Below are positions 48,361 to 60,600 of a DNA stretch of 64,000 nucleotides, piece after piece. The stretch's first letter is position 1; each line of letters begins with the position of its first letter. The notes beneath the pieces are model-generated. The model was given only the letters and a program-made list of their open reading frames with translations, ran no database searches and was not told the origin of the DNA. This DNA comes from Chamaea fasciata (taxonomy: Eukaryota; Chordata; Aves; Passeriformes; Sylviidae): positions 72,080,093-72,144,092 of the forward strand of contig JARCOQ010000006.1 in assembly GCA_029207755.1 (NCBI GenBank). The letters run 5' to 3'. The position numbers and the translations under genes were made by a program.

Positions 48361-51300
48361 CTCAAGATCTTTAATTTCAGTATTAATTTTAAGATGGACT
48401 TTGCTTTCTAGTCTAATCCCAGATTCACGAGGAAAAGTGTGTGTAATCCACTGGTCATCCATCCTTCCTGTGCTTTTTCCTTCGTGATTTATGGTGATGT
48501 TCACCTTAAAACCTGCTATTTGCTGTCATTTGGACAAATTTTGGGTTGCTTTTTAAAGCATAGGAGCTACCTGTACAAACACTTTTGATGTTTACTGATG
48601 TTTTCTGTGACTTCACCATGTGTTGATGTATCCTATGCTTGAGTTGTAGAGCAATAACCAGTCTTAAACTGTAGCAGGAGCAGTCTTAGGATATTGCTGC
48701 TTGTATAGTGTGCAAGGGAGCTGAATAAATTGTTTCTGCCAGCTTATTTAATTATAAAAGGATGCCAGAATTCTGAAGTTTCTTGTCACTATCCAGCAGC
48801 TCAAGAGATAGAAGCAGCTCTGTTCTCGAAGGGTAGAGTTTTACAGCAGTAATCAACTTTGTTTCCTACACTGATCTCCAGTGTTTGCCTCTGTGAAAGC
48901 AGTCATAGGGGCTGCCGGAACAGGGAACAAGGTGTTCTCTTCTTCATGTTGTATAATGAAGATACATGCAGCTGTGTGTGAATTAAGATGGAAGAAGAGA
49001 AATAATAAATTATGGAGAAAGAGAAATCCCTATATTATTGGGAAAATGTGGGGTCGTGTAGCGGATCACAGCTAATATGTGGTAATAATGGCCATAGTGT
49101 GCCTAAAATTTTGGAACCTATTGTATTTCCCTTTTGGATTAAATTAAATACATACATCATTCTAACAAACCTCTCCCGGCAGATTGTGAACTTTGGAAGT
49201 GGGGAAGGGAATTAATGGCAATGTATTTCATACTGGTGTTCTTCTGTCTAGTGATTCAGTTATTTCCCCATAAAGAATCTACAGTTTCTACACAACAGAT
49301 GTTGGTCAGCTTGTGAATAGACATTGCTGAAGGTGGAGTGAAAAATGACCTTCAAATATAATAAACTCAACAGCTATTATTAATCTCATTGTCTAAGAGA
49401 TGAGCTTAATAACCCATTCCTAAATAAGAGGGGAAGAGAACTAGGACACAGCTGAATTGCAGTGCGAGAATGGATCCCAAGCTGCTCTGAAATGCAAGAG
49501 AAATGTGAGATAACAAATCATAATAGTTCATCACTTGGATGTGTGACTGAGGGAAGCAGTGGTGAAAGACAGCTGTCTTTAAACGAATAATCTGAATATA
49601 CGAAGGCAATAATGAAAAATCCATCCCTGCTTATTTTTGAATATGAAGTAAACTATTATAAAATGATCTAGTTGAATAGCTTAGGAAATGAGCTCACAGA
49701 AGGGTCTTGTTTAAATAATTGCAAGTTAAACCACTTATGACATAGAAGTACAGTTTCTGTGCTGAGGAATAAATTTCTGAGATGACACCAGCTAAGTAAC
49801 AAGTATTCAGTAAATCCCTTTCTAGCAGTTAAACGCAAAGGAGTTTCTCATACAGTTTTTTGGAGAGCTTTAATTTCTCTTCCCAAGAGCTGTGTTTGTT
49901 TTTTTTCATTATACATAAGCAGCCTTGGGTTCACTTGCCCAAGATGTTTGGGAGGGGCCACGACTGGTTTTTTTTTACATGCTAGAAGTCTTCTAGTGAA
50001 GTTTCATAAAAAATTGCCAAGTAGTGGTACAAGCTTCGTGTCTGCCAAGTTCACATAAAGCAGAGAGCCAGAATAAGTATACTGTGTAAATCAATATGGA
50101 AATTCATCCTTAAATATTTGGCTTGCACAGATTTCATGCATGTAATTCCTAAGCTTTGCATGCAGAAATGTAACTTGCTATGTTTTAGATGAACTGTGTG
50201 GGTGTAAAGATTGCTGCTTACTGAAGAGCTCTGCATCTGCCCTGTTTATAGAGGGAACAAGCCGGGGGGGAATTACCTTGTTTTTATTTAGAAAGCCTGT
50301 ATATAGAGCAAGCATTATGTTTGAATGTTGTTAGTAAACTTTCATGTACTTGGTTGAAGATGTTGTTAATCAAGTATTGCTAATGATATTTACAGGGTAA
50401 TTAAATATGGGCAAGTATTGTAACAGTAGCAGCGGACAGTGGGGCTTTTTTCCAACTTTTTCTGTAGTGCCTTTTTTACTAAGTATTAAAAACTATTTCC
50501 AATCTGAATGTGACCTTGCAAACTGTGGGGAAAGGTAGCTTAGAAATAGCCATTTTGTTCATTTCTCACTTAGGCAGAGATTCTGTAGCATGATTGGCAT
50601 GCTAAGGTAAGGACCAGACTCCAGAACTGCTTCAGCCTACGTAACTTGGACTGCAACTCCTGCTGTCACCCTGGGAGAAAAGAAAACGGTTTCTGTTGGT
50701 GTTAGGTCTGCCACCCACTGAGGAGCCGGGCCAGGGCCCCCTTGGGGGTCAGTGCTCATTTGGAGCAGTTCTCTGAGCTTGGTGGAATTCAGGCTGGAGC
50801 CCAGGGGGTGTTGAAGAAGCAATGACTCAGCAAGCACCTGGCCAATGCTAGTTGAGTAGGCTGAGGTAGGGTGGGAAACCATAACCATGTAACAAAAACA
50901 GAAGCAGAGGGTTGGAAAGGGAAATCCTCCCATGTCTGTGTATTTTCCTCTACTTAAATCTCTTTTGGCTTGGATTTCAGACCTGTCTTCTTGCCTGGTG
51001 TTTTACAGTTTAGTGCAATTATGAGCAGGCAATAAAAATGTATCCTCAGTGAAAAGCAAAGCAGCAAACACTTTGGGCTGTTTTGGTGTTAACAGGTAGT
51101 GGAAGTTGATAAAACAGTTTACATAAATTCTCATGAGCACAGTCAATACTCAGTTGTGTTCAGTTTGCTCTTGGTAATTATATCAAATAATAAAACATGC
51201 ACTCTTAGGGCTAGATTATGTACAGGAATGTCAAAGATGTGGCTTAAAGTGTTCCAGTGTGTAGAGCTGCATTGCTGTAGAACTGTTGGGGTGGCTGAGT

Positions 51301-54300
51301 TCTGGTCTTGTCCTTCACTACTGGACTTGAAAAACTCTTCTGTATGTGTTTAAATAGCTGTCACCACTAAGCTTTTCACTTTACACGCCTAGTGGTTCTC
51401 ATCCTCCAACTTTCTTACATACCACTTCATGATGCAGCAACGTGTAAGAGCTTCGTAGTGCCAATCCTTTAACGAAATGCAGATATGCTTTCCTCAAATT
51501 CATGTTTTCCAGATGTCAGCTGCCAGAAGAAATTTTGATGATCATAACTTACCCAGGCTCTGCTGTTTTTTGAAAGCTAAGTTGAGCTAAGAGGTTTTTT
51601 ACAGCAGTGTAGTAATATTGACTTGGAATCTTGCTTTTTCTAAATTAGAAGGTACCTAATGATCAAGTAATCAGCAGTATTCTTCCAGACCTGCTCCAAG
51701 GGAATAGCTCTGTGTTTTCCCATGTTTAAGCCACAAACAGAAGAAGGGACTGCAGTGATGAATGTCAAGGACTTTTATTTGTCATTCCCTTTGACAACCT
51801 GTGAGTTCTTGTGCTTAGAGCATTTTTGTGAATAATGTTTGAAATGGAACTGCTACCATTTGCAGTTTGTTGCATATCAGAGCGAAGCAATACTCTTCTT
51901 ACTTGGAAATTGTTCCTCTGTCAGGAGGAGTGAGGAAAAGGGCAGGATTCAGTTATCTACGTGCTGTGCTGTGTGATTGATAGGCCTCTAAATTGATAGA
52001 AGGTGTTGTGTTTTCTGAGTGCCAACAGTTGGATTATGCAGGAGAAGTGTACTTCTTTTGTGAGACCACGCTGGGGAGTGCTGAAAAATCTTAAAACTTT
52101 CTAAGGAAATTTTATTGAAGTTGATTATGGATGACAAGCTTACCTAGGCGCTGTCTTCATCAACTACCAGTTGCTATCTTCTGCCTTTCCTTCCCTCTGC
52201 AGGTCACAGCTCACTTGTCGACATCCTGTGTTGTAATACTAATGCCTTGTATTTGATTATAAAAATGAATACTGCTGATACTCTTTACCATTAAAGCTTT
52301 CTCATTCAGCTGTCTTGGTGCACTGAGAGGTACTAAGGACTGGAATTCATTTGGATGTTACCTTAGGGAAGGTGGGGCAGACCCCACATTGATCTGAGAT
52401 TAAGTTGCCTTCAAGGTGTTAGAGAAATAACTCAGTAGTCTGACTTGGAAAATATATTGGGATGAGGCCTGTATTTATGTCCAGGAGCATAGGCTTGCAT
52501 TTCAGTTATGTAAGTGGGATTGCAGTATAACAATTCCTTTTCCTGTCAGTGCTGTGTTTTTTCTGTTAAAAGGTAATAATAATTACTCTGAACTTAAAAA
52601 AATGCTTGCAGCATATCAGGGAAATGTGAAGCCTCTTGGCCCTTTTTCACTTGGCTGTGAATTTTTTTGTTGCAGCCGTATGGTCCTACCAGTAGAACCA
52701 AAGAAAGGAGAGGCTGAGCTAGCAATTGCAGTTGAAGTTAGATTTTTCTCGTTTTCTCATTCTTGAATTTACTTCTCTGATTAAAGAATCTTTTCTTTAG
52801 ATAGTATGGGTTTCCAAAGTTTCCTACTGTGATTTTATCATTGCTTTCTACGTAAGTGATGTTTGAGCTAATAACAGTAGTCTGTTGTGCAGTTTCAAAA
52901 TATCCTACATAGAGTTTGTGGACATGCTCCCCTCCTGTGGTGCTTTTGGCCTGGCTGCCCATGTGTGAACCAAAGTTTCAGGATGTGGTTTGAGATCAAT
53001 TCTGGCTTGTTCAGTTTGGGTCATTGAGCTAAGAAGTAGAAACAGCAGGTGAGGAAAGCTGACTTAGTATTGAAGACATAAGTTTGAAATTTGTTAAATT
53101 CAATTTTTATTGCAGAGAGTGCCATAACTTTCTGATGCAATTGTAGCAAGTCACCTGGTATATTTTTGCTCAGTCTTCCAAAGAGGAAGATGATAATGAT
53201 ATTTTATTTCACTTATGAAGAAATGAGTCATCCAAACGCTTGGGGAATCATGGTATGAGTAAACAAACCTGAAATTTTGTATGCCAAGTGCTGTAGGAAA
53301 TAATCACAACATACAGCTTGACTGATCTTCAAGCATCTCTTCTGACCCACTGAATCATTCTTGGGGAGAGAAATAAGGGGGTTTTTTTAAGCCATGGAAA
53401 TATCTTTAAACGACAGACAACTAAAATTTGAAAACCCACCTGTGTCTGTAATGGATCCCTGGCAGTGTGCTAGCCAGCGTGAGAGGTTAGGTGCTGCAAA
53501 GCAGGTAGGTCTCAATCATCTCTCCCCTGACAGCTGCTACAATGTTCCCAGAGTTCGGCTCAGGTGTCAGTTCTGGGTAAAGCTGCACTGGGTGATTTCT
53601 GCAGCACTATAACTACCGAGAGGGGTGACAACTTCTGCCACGTCAGTGACACATATTGATTAATGGCCTTGGTGGAAAGAAATTTGTGAGGAAGGTGGCA
53701 CAGGGACATTGAAGTCATTCTTCTTGTCAGCAGTAAATACTGCATGGTCTTCTGTGTCAGTGTTTTGTAGTCCCTGGTTCTTGTAATCAACCCAGTTGTC
53801 TTTCATTTCACTGGTATAGGCACATTAAAAGGGTATTCCTTGTGACATGACACATGTGAGAAATCAAATAGAAAACAAAGCTAGATTGTGAAACTCAAAT
53901 TCAGCAGGCTACAATTTTAACAGTAGTTACTGTTGAGCTTCTAAATGAAATTGAGTGTCTGTGGATTTTGGTTTGTGCTGCTCAAATTAAAAAGTGGGGA
54001 GGAGCTGGGGGGGATTTTCTGTGGAGGTTGTTTTTTTAGTTTGGGGTTTGGTGTTGGATTTTTTTGGGTTTTTTTTGGGTTGTTTTTTTTTTTTTTTTTT
54101 TGAGAGAGAAAGACTTAAAGGGGGCTTTTTTTGCCAGAGTGGGGTTATTTGATAGATACCTTCTGTGAACTGGTTTATATGGCAAATACATAACTTTGTA
54201 TCATATTCATGCGTATTTGCAATCCTTAATAGGTGCAGTTTCTGTAGCAGTATTGACTGTCTTGGAGCAAACAAGATATATAAATAGAATAGAATGTTTT

Positions 54301-56930
54301 GCTTTTTATTTTTCTCAGATATTAGTTAATTAATTTGCTATTTATTGGAAAAGGAATACTAGGAAGAGGATGCTGTTTCAATGTCCCAGACTGCAGAGTT
54401 CGTGAAAACTAATTTGAATTGATGGCATTTCAGTAAATGCCACCAGGGGACTAAAATGAGCAGTCCAGCAAATGTAGCAGAGTATATTCTGCTTATTACA
54501 GTAAAAAGACTTCAGAGTTCTTTTCAGCTCGTGAGTATGTTGCTGAATGAGATCACTTTCTATTGTTCTCTTAAAATCGTTCTTTGTAGCCACAATAATA
54601 GTGGGTTTGAGGTGATGTGAGTTATCGGACAGCTCAGAGGCTAACTTTTAAACAGAGGACAAACTCTGGCTTGAAGAGCAGTTCTACTAAATATGTATTG
54701 TGTATGCATTTCTGTATTTGACAGGAGTATGTTTCTTCTGAAGTTTGGTTCTGTGTTTTCTTACTGTCCAAGTCTGCCCAAGCTGTTCCGTACCTCTGTA
54801 GTGGAAGTGTCCCTTTGGAAGCTTGAAGTACATTGCTGATGACAGGCAGACTGTGTAAGGATTGGTGTGAGCAGTGGATGTAGATGAGCACAGCTCCCTT
54901 CCTGTCCTTCACAGTCCTTTTACTCAAATACTTGTCAGTTTACTTTTTGCTGAGGTCTCATCATAGTGATAAGCTCCTAGCTGAGCACCTCATTATTTTC
55001 CACGAATGTGGTAAATAGCTTCGTCTGTGACTGTGAAGCAAAGATAAACAAGTTTTTACTGCTCTTCGTTCCCAGTGATGCTTGATACAACCAAGAGAAT
55101 TTGTTGCCTGGTAGTTGTGCAGAAGAGTTGATAGTGGATCAGGTATCGCAGTCTATATTCCATCTCTGCTGATGTGCTGAAGGCAGTGTCTGTGCCAGCA
55201 TCCTTCACAGCTGTGGGCATTCTGTCACAGACCATACAGAGGCAGCATACAGGTGAAAGGCCCTGTTGTCTTGTCTTAAACAGTTGCTGCTCTGAATATG
55301 GGATTTAGATTCTGTTAATTGGTAAAGCTGTCCTTTCCCAATAAGTATTGGATGGGCATTTGTTTAAGGATAGTTTACACTTGCATATCCTATTCCTATC
55401 TGAGATGAATCTTGAGAGACCCAGAGAAGTTCTCTCCTGTCTTTCAGGATGCTGTCCTAGAGGCAGATATTGCTTGTTCCAGTCCAGCCATATTGAGAAT
55501 GTAAGCGCGGAATTAGTTTTATTAAAGCAACCTCTTAAACAGCAGAATGTAGTTTCTAATACCCTGGTTAGTTGTGTGGTACAATACTAATCAGGATAAG
55601 TATATCCCAGCAAAAAATACATTGCTGTATGTCAAATAGGGGTATTCCTTAAGTCTTACAGTTGTTTGCTCAAGCATCTGCACCTTTAGGAAACTTGCCA
55701 ATCCACTTCTGGACTCTGGTAAACGTGAGGACATGTTTTCATTGCTTGAAAAGTCACCAGGCAACCACAAAGGTGTCAAGTCTGTGTATCAGAGTGCAGT
55801 GTAGCTGCAGCTGCTCTCCCAACTGCTGGTAGTTCAGTGAGGTAATGCAAGAAGCGGGTAATTGCTGTCTGTGGGTCAGCTGGTCAACTACACAGACAAA
55901 GCAAATGAACTTTTCAGTAGGTTTTGAGTTGGTACAGGTTACTCAGATGGCACTTAGAGTGTGTGTAGTAGGCTTTGTCATCTTTATTCTGTGGGTCCTT
56001 CAGGTATGAGATTGCTCATGCTTTGTGATGTATTTCCAGGTGTATGGCCTTACAGTCTCATTCTAGGTTATTCCTCATCCCTGTTTAAACTCTTACTGTG
56101 AAACTGCCTCTCTGCCCTTTCTCTGAGGCTTAGCTCTTGCATCTGCCCAGTGATCAATTTCTTTTTATTAGTTTAGCCTTTAAGAGTACTTAATCGTGAA
56201 GTAATTAGTGATTCAATTGAGGCTGGAAAAGGAGTATTAGAAAACAGCAAATAAAAACAATGGAATTTGGAATGTTTATGTGCTTACAACTTAATCTTAA
56301 AATGAATCTCAATATACAAGTTGTGTGTTACCCTAGGGCTTCATCTGGATGGCTTGGAGAATGCTCTACTATAAGAAAATCCTTGGTGCTTTGGTGGGTC
56401 AAGTAATGTATGTAGAAATAAAGTTCACCTTAATCACGTTTTCTGCATAGAGGGAGAAGCCAAGCTGTGATAGGAACACTCACCTGCAATTGCTATCAGA
56501 GACCATTACCTGAGAATTGTATTAGATAGCTGATGGTGCCACAAAGTAATGTGCTATAAGCCACCTAGTGCATTGTTTATATTTATGCACCATAATCAGC
56601 TGTTGCTGGCTTGGAGTGTATTTATCAGTTTTGCATTTTACTATATCTGTGGACAGTTGATTTTCTGTACAAAAGAGAAATGTTTGTTTACCCAAATCCA
56701 ACTACTGTTAGCAATAAGTTTATTCTCAGCAAATGCAGTTTCACCCAACTTGGCTTTTTTCTGTTAGTTTTTGACAAGTGGCATGTATACATTAATTTCT
56801 TCAAGCCGTAGCAAAAATAAAACTGCAGGGACCTGTGTTAAAAATCTCAAGTATCCGCTGGGCTAATGACCATGAGGTTGAGAGATCTGATAGAGCTGTC
56901 AGCCATTAGGAACAGGGCCTTTATCTCAAT
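48361..56930. other. Non-coding stretch, no gene recognised
   Basis: This is unique sequence with short open frames only (under 100 codons) and no named repeat apart from T/G low complexity at 54025-54101. The plus strand appears T- and G-rich in places, which would fit an intron transcribed in the plus direction, but this was not quantified. Confidence 0.5.
54025..54101. repeat. T/G-rich low-complexity tract
   Basis: Alternating runs of T and GGG/TTGG end in 19 consecutive T (54083-54101). A homopolymer-rich tract of this kind is prone to length variation and sequencing error. Confidence 0.88.
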
Positions 56931-57476
56931 GTTTTCTGTGCCTTAACGAGTCTCTCATTTCAGATGAGATAGCAGAGAATGCTGCATGCAGAGTTCCTCA
57001 CAACCAGAGAAAGTTTTGTCTGCAAGCTTTGAACTTAACTTGAAGTGTCTCTACGGGCCTGTTTTTTGGAGGAGGTGGGAAGCAGGGAGGGAGGCCTTGC
57101 AGGTGGAAAGCAAGCTTAGCTGGGTTACTCTGGCTAGCCAGAATTCATACCCTGTTCCTTGTGCCTCACAAGTAACCATTCTGATTCCAGAATGTCCTGA
57201 TTTTGGAACTGTCTCTGAGTCCTTAAGTCTTACCTTTCATGTTTTTCAGCTGCCTAGGGGTGCAGCTCTGAGTGTCAGTGTTAAGTGTCAGTCAGCTCTC
57301 CACAGATCAGGTAGACAAAAATCCTTATCCAGCTTGAGTCCAAGGACATCCATCACAAGCTTCAGGCCCAAAAGCATAGACAACAGTGAGCTGAAGAGAG
57401 AAACAAGAAGAATGGGACTTCATAACCTGAAGCTGTAACTGTACAATTAACCCCAATATGCAAATGGACCAAAACT

Positions 57477-57483
57477 TATAAAA
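57477..57483 (+). promoter_or_regulatory. LTR TATA box with upstream octamer
   Basis: TATAAAA lies 12 bp after a perfect POU octamer (ATGCAAAT, 57458-57465). Octamer plus TATA is a compact promoter arrangement. In an LTR it would respond to OCT-family factors if active. Confidence 0.6.
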
Positions 57484-57580
57484 GTGTGACCTTGTGACCA
57501 GGCGTCCATTTTGGGTCCATCTTGGGTGTGGCCCCGACCAGGCTCTTGTCCTGCCCAAGGTGTATCCTCTAAGGCCTTTT

Positions 57581-57586
57581 AATAAA
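57581..57586 (+). terminator. LTR polyadenylation signal
   Basis: AATAAA is followed by the T-rich 'tttattctctagttctgt' within the LTR 3' part. Confidence 0.7.
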
Positions 57587-57641
57587 TTTATTCTCTAGTT
57601 CTGTCCAGTCTCTGTTCCAGGTCAGCCTTTTCAAGGCATCA

Positions 57642-60600
57642 TCTCGTACAGAGGTTAATATGGATTAGAAATAAATTCAGCCAGAAGGACTCTTGTATTG
57701 TGTTGCACTCCTCTGTGCAGATGCTGTAGTAGGGGCTGGTACACTGTAGCAAGGCAGGAGGACTGGGAAGTGCTCCCTGCATCACCTTGGCTATTCTTCA
57801 CCAGAAAAACAGCAGAATGTGGACCTGACCACGAAGCTGCTAAGTGTCTTTACTTGTTGCATTTTTGGGGCCATGCAATACCACATTCTAAGACATTCTA
57901 GAGGTAACAACAGCAGAGAAAATATTCGCTGCAAGTCATTCACTTGTCATTGTTATGATAATTTGTTTACTGAATTTTTTTTGTCCTGTGGGCAGCTGAG
58001 CAGAAGAATTAGTTTTGGCAGAGATGACTGAGAGGACTATTTTGCTGAGTTTTAACCCTGCACTGCTATCACTGCCCTGAAGCAGTGAATGGTTTTATGT
58101 TTTTGTCTTTGTGCTTCTGAATAACCATACTGTGTTATATTAGGTTATTTTGGGACAGTAGGACTGTTGTGAAATACAGGTTGTTTCTGAAAGAATGCAG
58201 TTAAACATATAGAGATAGCACATTTGGACGGCTAAACAGGAAGTGCTTTCTAAATTTCAGTAGTATCAAGGCTTTAAAACTGTCAGTTTCTTCAGGAAAA
58301 CTCATAGTAATTGTAATTCCTGGTTTTGTTGAAAGATAGTCTAAATGACAAACTATTGAAATATTGACAGGTGTTCTTTGTGAAATCAAAGCAGCATTTG
58401 ATAGGCAGCTAGGAGCATGTCAGATTACATCAATTCTGGGTGTCACATACTCCTAAGCACAGGCTTATTTACTGGGTACCTTATGTCATTGGGTAATTAA
58501 TACCAGAGCTGACTGGCTGCTTTTGAATTCAGGGCAGAAAACCCTCATGGTTAAGCTTGTGTGAGCTTGAGTAGTTTGATTAATGGAAACATGGAGATTG
58601 TTTGGCCAGAAAAACTGTATAGTGTGTATAACAGTGTTGTGGAACAACTGGGGGTTTTTGTGGGGTATCTGGCCTCATATATGTGTGTATGGAAAATGTT
58701 TAAAGCCTTTAGTTGCTTTCATTGTTCGTGGTGGTTGTCTCCTTTTAAGTATATGAGAAAGAACAGTCTTTTTTGTTTCTCTTGCTCATTGTCAAACTGG
58801 ATAGTCCATGGTTTAGTTCTTCATAATAATTATAATCCTATTAGTAGGCGAGGGATGGTATAAAGTAATTCTATGCAGCGTTAGGGTTTGTACTTAAGAA
58901 AATCACAAGATAATGGGAAATATTTAGAAAGAAGCTAATGAGCACGAGAGAACCTTGGAACTAGTTTTATTCCCTGACAAGGTCTTTTTGCTCAGAGCGC
59001 TAACGCATTAATTTTTAAAAAGAATGACATCAAAGTCTGCCGATGAAAGGAGTTCAGGGGAAGCTGTAGAGAATAACTCCTATTCATGCTGGTGTGAATC
59101 TTGCTTGAGTGTTGGCAAAAAGCAAAGCACGTGTAGCCACTTGCCATTCTATCACAGCGTCGAGGCAAGGTCACCTGGTCCAGGAGGCACCAGGCGGTGA
59201 TGCATCTGTGCCACAAGCACGTGGGGAGGTGACCCAAAGGGAATCATCCCAGCAGCAGAGGGCATTTTTGCAGCCAGCTGCTTCAGCTTGCAGCTCCCAT
59301 TTAAAAGCAAACAGATGATGCTTGTAAGAATTGCTGTTCACATGTAGGTACTGCACAGTGTGTATATAATGTAATATACGAATGCAAACTGTGACTGCTC
59401 TGCTGTTAGCACTGTGTATACACACACACATATTACATATTGTATATTAAAAAGGAAGAGCTGGGCAGTAATGATCTAGCAAAGCTGCTTATTTTCCTAA
59501 TTTTTTAAATCAAGAATGTTCAGTCCATACATCCAAGGTGAGCATCAGCAAAAAAGGTTTTTGAGCAAATTTGTTGACGAAGTTTGTCCCTATGGCACAT
59601 GTTACTCTGGAATTATAACCTTAACAAATGTAGCTTCCCTACCCACCTGTAAGAAAGAAACTTACAGTAAGTCATTAAGTAAGCATCTGGCACCAAGGAG
59701 ACTGAAATTCTCACACAAGCTGCCAGTGCCACATTGCAGTGCCTGCTCCTGATGGAACAGCTCTGAGTGTGCATTAGAGGCCCACCTGTGCCATGCAATT
59801 GTGGAATGCATGACTGACACTGCTTTAGACTGCACGGTTTGAAATGTTCTTGCCTGAACAAGAGAAGTCTGTAGAGTTCATTGTGGACAAAGGTATCTGC
59901 TTGCTACTCTCTTTTATGTTGCTTTTTAGGATCTTAAGTTTCTGGATATACTTACAAGCTTGGGGGGTTTTTGTGCATCTGTGCTGACATGTGCTAGCAT
60001 TCTGTGCTGATTTCTTATTCATTTGAAACATGCTCTTTGCTGTATTTTGGTTTAATTGATGGAATTAGAGAATCTCAGAATAGCTTACAGCCTGGAGTTT
60101 TTGGAATAATTTGTATTTATATTTCACCTTAAGACTGCATGGTATGTCCCGATTCCTGTTCAGGGTTGTTAAAAGCTGACACAAGGCATGAACAGCCAGT
60201 TCAGTGTGAACTTCTGCATTGAGGGTACATTGATATCTACTAGCAGAATACTGAAAGAACATGTTTTTCACATGTTATAGCTTGTGCTTTTAAAAATGAA
60301 TGAGGGCTTGATTTTGGCTTCCACGTGCAGGTCCCAGCTGTACCTGTCCTCTTGTCTAATCGTGTATGACTTAAGCTCAGAAAGTTGAGGAGGTTGAACA
60401 GTAACCAAACCAAGAATTGAAGCTATTAGCTAAAAGGCTTTATTATTTCTGCTTATAACAAGATCATGGAGTATAATTACTATGCATATTATAGTTTTTC
60501 AATTGAGAACTTACCAACTCCTTATTTCTTCTATTTTTTGACGTGAAAATCCTTTGATGGGATTGTGCATAGGTTGTAACTGCCACGTTGTCCTTTACTA

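Larger units (their letters stand above)
57320..57641 (+). mobile_element. Passerine ERV LTR (ERVL-like), 3' part certain
   Basis: From about 57320 the text follows a songbird LTR I remember well: an octamer ATGCAAAT at 57458-57465, TATAAAA at 57477-57483, 'ggcgtccattttgggtccat' at 57502-57521, AATAAA at 57581-57586, and the 3' end 'tttcaaggcatca' at 57641. Promoter and polyadenylation signals are in the right order for plus orientation. The 5' limit is unclear. A TG at 56931, preceded by TCTCAA and facing TCTCGT after the 3' end, could make a 711-bp element, but this pairing is imperfect. The long open frame 56986-57438 overlaps the possible U3 and is not viral protein as far as I can see. 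No internal retroviral sequence adjoins. Confidence 0.83.

Noticed and set aside
56986..57438. 150-codon plus-strand open frame
   Set aside because: It overlaps the LTR and its probable U3. There is no viral or host domain, and LTRs do not normally encode protein.
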